From assembly GCA_036571765.1 (NCBI GenBank), contig BROE01000003.1, positions 17,424,551-17,488,550 on the forward strand: a DNA stretch of 64,000 nt, given 5' to 3'. Source of the stretch: Plecoglossus altivelis. Lineage: Eukaryota; Chordata; Actinopteri; Osmeriformes; Plecoglossidae. The position numbers and the translations under genes are program-made. Of this stretch, positions 57,201-64,000 are shown one piece after another (position 1 is the stretch's first letter; each line of letters opens with the position of its first letter). Below the pieces are notes generated by a model that was given only the letters and a program-made list of their open reading frames with translations, was not told where the DNA came from and did not search any database.

Positions 57201-60200
57201 ACATTCTGGATGGTCTCTCTCCCAGCCCTCCGCACTGACGTGTCCTTCAACAGAACATCCTAAAACCCTCTCCAGCACAGGAAGCCACTCCTCCAGGGCT
57301 TCCGCTAAGCATGCTGGGTCCAGCAGAACCAGTGGGTCCTGGATCAGAGAGCTGTGTGGGATGGAGCAGTGGACACGTTTACAGTCATGCTGCTCTCTTT
57401 GCCATAAAAACAGTAATACCGTGCTCATGATCTATAACAATGGGACGTCTGTAGAACAAAAGGTTGATGTGTTGCTGTCGCTCTGTACGTACGTCGCTCG
57501 CTCTGTGGCAACGCGAAGCTCTTGAAGGTCATTCTCTGAGTTGGCTTCGCTGACGGACGCCCTGTGAAACGCACGACATATCAGAACACCTTCAGGGTTT
57601 AGCCTTAGTCAGGAGTTAGCCTCGCCCGTGGTGCTAAATACACATCCCTTCATCTACACTCACTCGTGCTGCGGTTCTTCAGGAAGCGGCGCGGTGGAGG
57701 GGACGAGCTCAGCCTGTCCCCCCTCCTTGTGGTCGGGCCTGGGCCAGATGTCCGAGTTCATCTGCAAGGTGTTGATCTTCTCAGTGGTTTTCTTCACAAA
57801 GCTAGACACACTGAGGGAGAGCAAGACAACAGGTTCAGCCGCTGACTCTAACCAGAACTCTCGCTCGCCGGCGAGGCCAACGAATCGTCCTCACAAATGC
57901 AACCAAACTTCAACGATGAAATGTACGATTTCGGCGTCGAGGACAAAACACGGACACAGAACAAAAGCCCGAACGGTGAAAGTCGAAACTAAGGGAGGGA
58001 AATACACAGGTTTGAATATGAATGCTATGTGGAATGAGGAAGTATATCTAACCCCAAAAAACAGGCTTCACTTCTTTTTTTAAATTTTTTTTTAAGACAA
58101 TCTTTCACTTCTCAAAAGTCACACAACCTTGACAGAAAAGACGTTTTCGATAAGCTTATGCCCCAAAAAGTACTATCATGTTATCAATCGTTAGTACCTA
58201 CTAATCCAACATAATAGCTAACTACAACACACTTTTCTAATTGACTGACTTTTACCATAACCCCCCCCTCCCCACACACACACACACACACACACATTTC
58301 AACTTTATACTTGAGCGCATAAAGTTCATATTGGTACTTGTCTCCCGAGGGTAGGGGGGGGGGTCACCTGTCTCTGACGGCCTGCAGAGCGATGCGGGGG
58401 GGTTTAGGGCGGAATGAGAGCGGGAGATGGAACTGGAGGCTGGGCTCGGAGCGTTCCCCCTCCACACGCTCACTGCTCTGGGGATCTGAATGAACATGGA
58501 GGAAGGAGCCAGAGGGACAAGACAGATGGATGAAGTCATGGAGGGAGGGTGAAGGAGGGTGGGGATGACAGACCAGATGTGGCAAGCAGGTGTAGCAAGC
58601 CGTCTTCACAACCAAACAGGAAGTAAACACATGACAATGACAGACGGCAAAGAAGATGGTGTAAATGGTGCGAAGGAACCAGCCTTATGAGGACTCTTGA
58701 GGTGAATTGTGACACACCGAACGCAAAGAGAATTATTTGCGCAGATCATTCGGAGCCAAGTGCTTTTTTTTGTTTGTTTGTTAACCATGTCCAAAATGAC
58801 TACTACAAACAAATAAGAAGTATTTGTGTCATATAGCAGATGATGCAAAGACCACTAATGTTATTATTCAAAAAGAAAATCTTTATTTACAGAGAGCTCT
58901 TCAGACACGCTTTTATCTTTTTGTGGTGTTGGTTCCATGTAGTTAACATCTCCACAGTGTGAATCACTCAGTTCATTACATACTCAAGATGCATTCATTT
59001 ATCTTGTCGTGCGAAAGATTTGCTATGCGTTCCTTGCGAAGACGGCATTAGCCTGGTCAGCCTGCTAATGCTGATCTGTACCTGCTGTCCATTCTGCTTA
59101 CCATGGTCTACCTGGTCTTCCTCTTGCCCAAAACTGAACTCCTTCAGTCGCTCTTCCTCCAACATGGATTGGCTGACAAGGGAGCTGGTGTCTTCATCCG
59201 ATTGGCTTCCTCTGCGGCTGATGACGCGATAGATTCCACAATCCAAAACGCTGAAGCTGTCCTGCATGCAGAACGTAATACAGCGAATCCACAAGTGCGT
59301 TAGCATTCACGGGGATAATCCAATGACAAAACTGGAACCAACGGATTCCCAAACTCACGTGAGAGGAAACGCTGCTTCTGCGACTACTGGAAGCTGAATC
59401 CAGAGGCTCTAGTTTGGAGATCACTTCCTCTAACTGGCCAATCAGATCGGCGTGCGTAGAGGAACTGAGCTGTGACTTGAGGTGGTCGAGACGGTCAACA
59501 GGGATGGATTTACGCACCTGTGACAAGCAACCGCAAGAGTTATTGTTTGTCATACTAAAAACACCACATTTTGAATACACGGCTGTGATTTGTAGTACGA
59601 AGGTGGGTGGGTGGGTGGGGCTGCAGTTGGACATCCCACCCTGCTGGGGGCGATGGCGTGCTGAAACATGCAGCAGACGGACGCAGCAGCGACCCAGGCC
59701 TCCCGCCGCAGCAGACGCTCCACGCAGCGCTCCGCAGACAGCAGCGAGAGGTGCGACAGGCGCCCTTCTCCGGACAGGCAGAAGAGCTCGTTGCGGTAGA
59801 TGGCAACCTCGACCACATCTGCAAGAGCAAAGATGTGACCAGATTTAGCTTTGAAGACCAAAAACAAACAACAAAAAGGTGGCTGGATAGGATGGCTGTG
59901 TGGATATGGTGACGGGGACCTGAAACGGGAGTGGCATTCACCTTTAACCTCTGTCCACAAAAGCACCTGGCCAGTCTGAGGTGTAAAGATGTATATAGCG
60001 GAGTCGGTCCATGTCAGTAGATGCTGGTCCCTGCAAATCAACAGCATGAAGCAAACAATCCTCTCAACCTAATATGCCAGGCTTTCTTAACTCAGTACGC
60101 TATTTTAAATATAAATCACCTCATATGTGAAATTTAGCCAAAAACTGCAAACGAATAATCGGTTGATTTGAGCAGCTCAAACATTTTAGCGTTAGATGAA

Positions 60201-61964
60201 ATACTGTAATGGATGTGTGACTGTACCCAAGGCACAAGAGTTTAGGGAAACCTAGTGACTGAGGATTCCTCTGCGTGGGGTTGTATCGGGGCTCTGCCCT
60301 GAAAGGACAGAAAAGAAACCACAAAAAATGTCCGACAGGAACGAACAAACCTTCATTAACAAACGAATCATATGTTTGTGTTAGGCAGTGACATACCTGT
60401 GACTGATAAGAGGCACAGGGGGGCAGGCAAGCATCTGCTTGAACTGGTGTGTACTAAGGACCTCTCCGCTGAAGCTAGCCTCCCAGATTCGAGACCCCGG
60501 ACGGGCGCAGTACAGCAAGGGGGGCTGCCCTGCCACCAGTCCCCGACTCTGAGGGAAGAAACAGGCTCCATACTCTCCATCTCGCTCCTTGTTTCCGACC
60601 CTCCAAAACTTCTCCCTGAGTGGAGCGAACGGAGAGACGTACAGTGAGACCCGAGGCAGTGCTGACGAAGCGAAGGGCTACGGAGCGACGTGTGACCTGC
60701 CACTCGCCTCTCGGTGTCGCACAGGTAGCAGCGGCTCAGAGATGACACCAGAAGACGGCCGTCGGCGTAGCCCAGCTGCACCACTCGAGAGTCCACAGTG
60801 GTGATGGTCTGGACCGGGAAGATAACGAACGCCGACCCCTAGACGCCGCCGCACGCAGGTCGTTTATCGACCAAATACGTAGACAACAACAAAACAACAA
60901 CAACGACATTTGAGGCAGGCTGGAGGAATACCTTGCCGAGTTTGGAGGATCCTGCTCGGAGAAAGGACACCTTGCCACCGGTGTCCCCGACAAACACCCT
61001 CAAGGCAGCGGTGTCCCAGCACAGTGAGGTGATGGCCTGCGCTCGGTGCTCCCAGGAAACGCTCACTCTCTCTGGACGCCCACGTCGCTCCAGTTGCAGA
61101 TCCCACACAACCACCAGCCCCTGACTGAGACCCAGCCGTCATCAGACAGCACAGATATCAACCGGGAAGCCAGATACAGAAGAGGAAGGACAACATACGA
61201 AGGAAGAGAGATGACAGTGAGACAGGTATGACACCTGGTAATCTGGACAGACTGAACAAAGTCAAAGAGTTTTCTTTAACCCTTGTGTTGCCTTTGGATC
61301 ATTGTGATTTACCTTACCACTAGGGTGAGTGACCCTAAGGCAACACTAAAGTTTAAAAAAAACAACAACAAACATTTACTTACCAAGCTGGTCATTTTTA
61401 AACACTACGTATCTGAATATGGCGTTCCCTACCTTGTTGCAACAGCAATGAAGTCTTCATCATGTGGACAACAGGCCACCTTTGAGATTGATCCCTCCTG
61501 GTTGTAAAATGAAGCGAGGTGGTTATAAATAAAAGCCCATTGTGACAGAGGCTTTCCTCTGCGTAAGAATCATCCAGTGACTTGCTGGAGGATATAACGT
61601 TTGTAGAAGCGAGGTCCGGAATGGCACCTTGTGTGTCAGGATGAGCCGCTGTTTCCATCCCTCTCTCTGGATGAGGTGCAGTCCTCCTGCAGATGTTCCT
61701 ATGGCAAGCCACTTCACTGACACTGCCAGACAAGTGCACTGGCACACACACCACCAAGACCATGAATCTAATGTCACGTTTCCTCATGTTCCATGTGATT
61801 TCAATTCAGAAAGACTGCATGATACTGTGTAATTTCCTTGCCTTCGGACAGGAAACGCTTACCTTAAGTCTCCCAGAGTCTAAACGAAGGGCAGAGAGTA
61901 GGGGGTCAAGGCAGTCAAATTCTGCCAGGACATGGCTGTTTGACTCGGACACAACAGGAATCAT
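54201..61964 (-). CDS. hps5: HPS5, BLOC-2 complex subunit, complete, 1165 aa
   Basis: BLOC-2 subunit (with HPS3 and HPS6) for cargo delivery to melanosomes and other lysosome-related organelles. Exons: 61964-61863, 61738-61628, 61497-61433, 61124-60932, 60838-60708, 60615-60397, 60298-60227, 60030-59942, 59818-59640, 59517-59359, 59261-59102, 58485-58368, 57810-57664, 57561-57493, 57351-56735, 56615-56495, 56049-55900, 55775-55656, 55552-55439, 55122-55016, 54869-54476, 54261-54201. N-terminal WD40-like region: SHVLAEF, GGLHLIQREGWK, LCWDTAALRVFVGD. Middle: SSRRSSVSSH and RRGSQSDEDTSSL. C-terminus: AEKRQRALIQTMLERCDRFL then WSQHA, nearly identical to human. Intron 5 uses a GC donor (60707). 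The start codon is the ATG giving MIPVVSESNSHVLAEF. Exon 15 is acidic with a 14-residue duplication; exon 21 holds an APAQ expansion. Confidence 0.93.
54345..54468 (-). repeat. hps5: 18-bp minisatellite in hps5 intron 21
   Basis: About six or seven units of GGAACATCATCCACATGT or ...CACCTGT. On the gene strand CCACAGGTGGATGATGTT recurs, containing donor-like CAGGTGGAT. It begins within 20 bases of the exon 21 donor (GCAGAG then GTGGGT). Confidence 0.85.
54667..54792 (-). repeat. hps5: 12-bp coding repeat (APAQ) in hps5 exon 21
   Basis: About eight near-identical 12-bp units (GCCTGAGCAGGG on the plus strand) encode APAQ tetrapeptides, preceded by QAQTQDQTQ. It lies within an otherwise conserved C-terminal exon. 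Confidence 0.9.
55233..55400 (-). repeat. hps5: 23-bp minisatellite in hps5 intron 19
   Basis: Seven copies of CACTCCTAACCAGCACTAAC plus TGT (23 bp), with CTGC/CTCC variants. Confidence 0.9.
56078..56512 (-). repeat. hps5: 34-bp minisatellite filling hps5 intron 16 and containing its donor
   Basis: About 12 units of GTGTGTACCTGTGCAGGTGA plus TGAAAGACCTGAGG (plus strand, 34 bp). On the gene strand each unit has CACCTGCACAG then GTACACACC, identical to the exon 16 end and donor at 56495/56494. The array covers nearly all of the 445-bp intron. Confidence 0.9.
58259..58296. repeat. CA microsatellite
   Basis: Poly-C then (CA)n in hps5 intron 12. The rest of introns 11-12 (57811-59101) shows nothing else that I recognise. 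Confidence 0.85.
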
Positions 61965-62643
61965 GAGAACAATTTGGATGCTGTGCGGCTGAAGAGAGAC
62001 ATGCAATAAGAGACGGAACCATTTACGAAAGCTCGATATTTATGCCAGAATTGTGGTTATTAACTAAACTAAACCTGAGCAAGTTGACAAATCATGACAT
62101 CCCTTTTAAGACGCAAAATGTTCAAGCGCAATCAAGCACAACATAATAATATTGCTAGAACCATGAAACAAAAACAAAAGTTTTCCTGCCTCGAATGACA
62201 GTTTTTTTTAGAAGTCAGTCTAGCTTTCTGATATTTGGAGATTAGATCAGAATGATGGAAATCGTCATGTATTTACTATTGAGAATGTGGGAGTCACATT
62301 CTTTTGCAGCGTTAAGTCGTAGCGCGAGTTTGTATCACGAGACCGTGGCTCACTGAGATAACGATTATTTTGAAGCTATCGTGTAGGGCTGTAGGCAAAC
62401 TAACAAAATCTGACATGACTGTAAAACATATTCTAAAAAAGTTGTCCATTTTAACTATCCATTAAGTTTTTACCGACTATACACACTAGTAGCAAGTTAT
62501 TAAGTCCGCTATCCGAGCAAATACAGTTATTGCTAGCTAGCTAGCGTCAGTACCATCGCAATGTATCTGACTATAGTACAAACTGCACTGTAGCATCACG
62601 CATGCCTGTACTACTAGCTAAATACTGAGCGAAGCAAACTTAC

Positions 62644-62850
62644 CAGTGATTTGCAAACCCGTTTATGAATACATTCCCCGATTTATTTTCCGAATGTACC
62701 TCATCTATTCCTAAAAACTGACAGTGTTGTTCAGACAGCTACAAACACACTTATACTAGTTAGCTACTAGCAGCGGGCTGAGAACTGTCACATTAGCAAA
62801 AATACCAATGAATCATTCCAGCGAGCGCTTCAGGAACACTTCCTGGTACG
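62644..62850 (-). other. hps5: Probable non-coding first exon and promoter of hps5
   Basis: A consensus donor on the minus strand (AATCACTG then GTAAGT) ends an exon at 62644. The coding exon has its acceptor just upstream of 61993 (CTCTCTTCAG). The sequence above 62750 (CATTCCAGCGAGCGCTTCAGG) is the likely promoter. The 5' boundary is a guess. Confidence 0.45.
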
Positions 62851-64000
62851 ATTATTTTGGTAGGCTACATTGAAAGAAGCAGAATCAACCTAGTTCTTAC
62901 CAAAAAGGAGTAGTTTTGACCATAAAAATACTTACAAATTAAAATGTACCAGGCCTATATTGCGTTCTTGTTCATGATCGTTTTCTGCCCTCCATTAGGA
63001 ATTCTATTGATTGAAATTTGAGACGTCCTTCTAGACCCTGCTTCTCTACAGCAAACAGTTCAAAAAAACATTAGGAGAATGAGGTTTCGGTGATAAAAGC
63101 ATCAAACGTGATTGCAGCTAGGACAAATGCATGAACATTATTTAATTTTTATGTAACATCCAGAGTTTGTCTTCAGTGCATCTAGAAGGTGCAGACATTA
63201 CAAACCAGTGCAGTTTCTGTGTGATTGGGGGCACACATTCTAAAGCACTATAGTGAAATTGTCTTTTCAGTATTGCTATTTTTCACTCCTCTCAACAGCT
63301 CAGGTTTACTAGAACTCAAGTCCCTGAAAAGGCTTAGATGGACTAGGTTGATTTGCTTGAGATTTCGATCTTCAGTCTTGTTCCCCAAAAAGTCCATTAA
63401 AGTCCACATCCTTTGTTTTCCAGAGTCCCTCATTAGATCTTCTTAAGTTTGGTCATTTTATACCACTATTAAATTGTGTCTGGTGGTTCAACTGGTATGG
63501 CATTGTATCCAGTCCATTGAAGAAAAAAGAAAAAAACTGAACAGAAATGAAGTCACTATAGTCGTTTGTGGTTGCAGATGCAGTTATAAACGTGTAGGGA
63601 TGTACAGTAGTAGGTACCCCATGTCCTTACAGCCCCTGTAGACCACCACCCTGCCAGGTCTGGGTTTCTGTGCTCTGCTACAGAAGCCTGTTGGAGGTCT
63701 ATGCCTCTTCCTGTTCGGTTGCCTCTCTCTCTCTCTCTCTCTGTCTCTCTCCCTCTCTCTCTCATATCTTCAGCATCAGCTAGATGGTGTTCCTCAAGTC
63801 TTCCTCAACATGCGGCGAGTTTGCCAGGCATGGAACTTATTGTAGGCTGTCTGAAGCATCTCCTCCAAGTGACCTGTGAGCTGTGGGATTGTTTCAAATA
63901 TTTATTTGCAAAAAAAGGGCCCAAGACATGTGAATGCAGTGTATATGCGACTATGAGACATGTGTTCGTACTGGTTCTTACATTCATACTCAAATATTGA
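62851..64000. other. Unassigned right end
   Basis: No family was recognised on either strand. It contains a CT microsatellite at about 63724-63762. A short minus-strand frame with an acceptor-like start at 63687 is discussed as a weak finding. Confidence 0.5.

Overview
The window is nuclear DNA of a ray-finned (teleost) fish. The genes have many short exons with GT-AG introns and vertebrate-type proteins. Introns are packed with CA/GT microsatellites, purine or pyrimidine tracts and minisatellites, and fish-type MITEs are present. The species cannot be fixed from the sequence. All gene models were spliced by hand; in every complete model the reading frame closes exactly across all exons.

Layout, left to right: (1) 1-12308, minus strand, first three coding exons of mtss2 (I-BAR actin/membrane protein); the rest lies left of the window and 1-8730 is repeat-rich intron. 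(2) 12309-18965, intergenic, with microsatellites, a telomere-like degenerate array, a Tc1-type MITE and a strong CTCF-like motif. (3) 18966-23509, minus, a complete p38 gamma/delta MAP kinase (mapk13-like, 12 exons, 361 aa). (4) 25047-30691, plus, incenp (inner centromere protein, 833 aa), divergent from the kinase, with a G2/M-type promoter (two CCAAT boxes plus a CHR). (5) 31989-33681, plus, ferritin heavy chain fth1 (177 aa). (6) 34934-38420, minus, best1 (bestrophin-1, 729 aa). (7) 39953-44504, plus, rab3il1 (Rabin3-like Rab GEF, 430 aa). (8) 46562-52674, minus, thyroid peroxidase tpo (879 aa). (9) 54201-61964, minus, hps5 (BLOC-2 subunit, 1165 aa), with a probable non-coding first exon near 62.64-62.85 kb. 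(10) 62851-64000, no gene recognised.

incenp, fth1, best1 and rab3il1 are also neighbours on human 11q12, so this is an ancient linkage block. incenp appears inverted relative to the other three compared with human. The genes are not an operon or pathway; each acts alone (cell division, iron storage, chloride channel, Rab8/Rab3 traffic, thyroid hormone synthesis, lysosome-related organelles).

The most unusual feature is a cluster of minisatellites lying on splice sites. The rab3il1 exon 8 acceptor exists as seven exact 21-bp-spaced copies, all in frame. The tpo exon 9 donor is repeated about 20 times in 21-bp units. tpo intron 6 is almost wholly a 21-bp array of pyrimidine-tract/AG units. 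hps5 intron 16 is an array of 34-bp units containing its own donor. A second notable point is a roughly 505-bp tandem duplication at 5337-6350 whose copies differ mainly by single-base indels, which looks like an assembly artefact.
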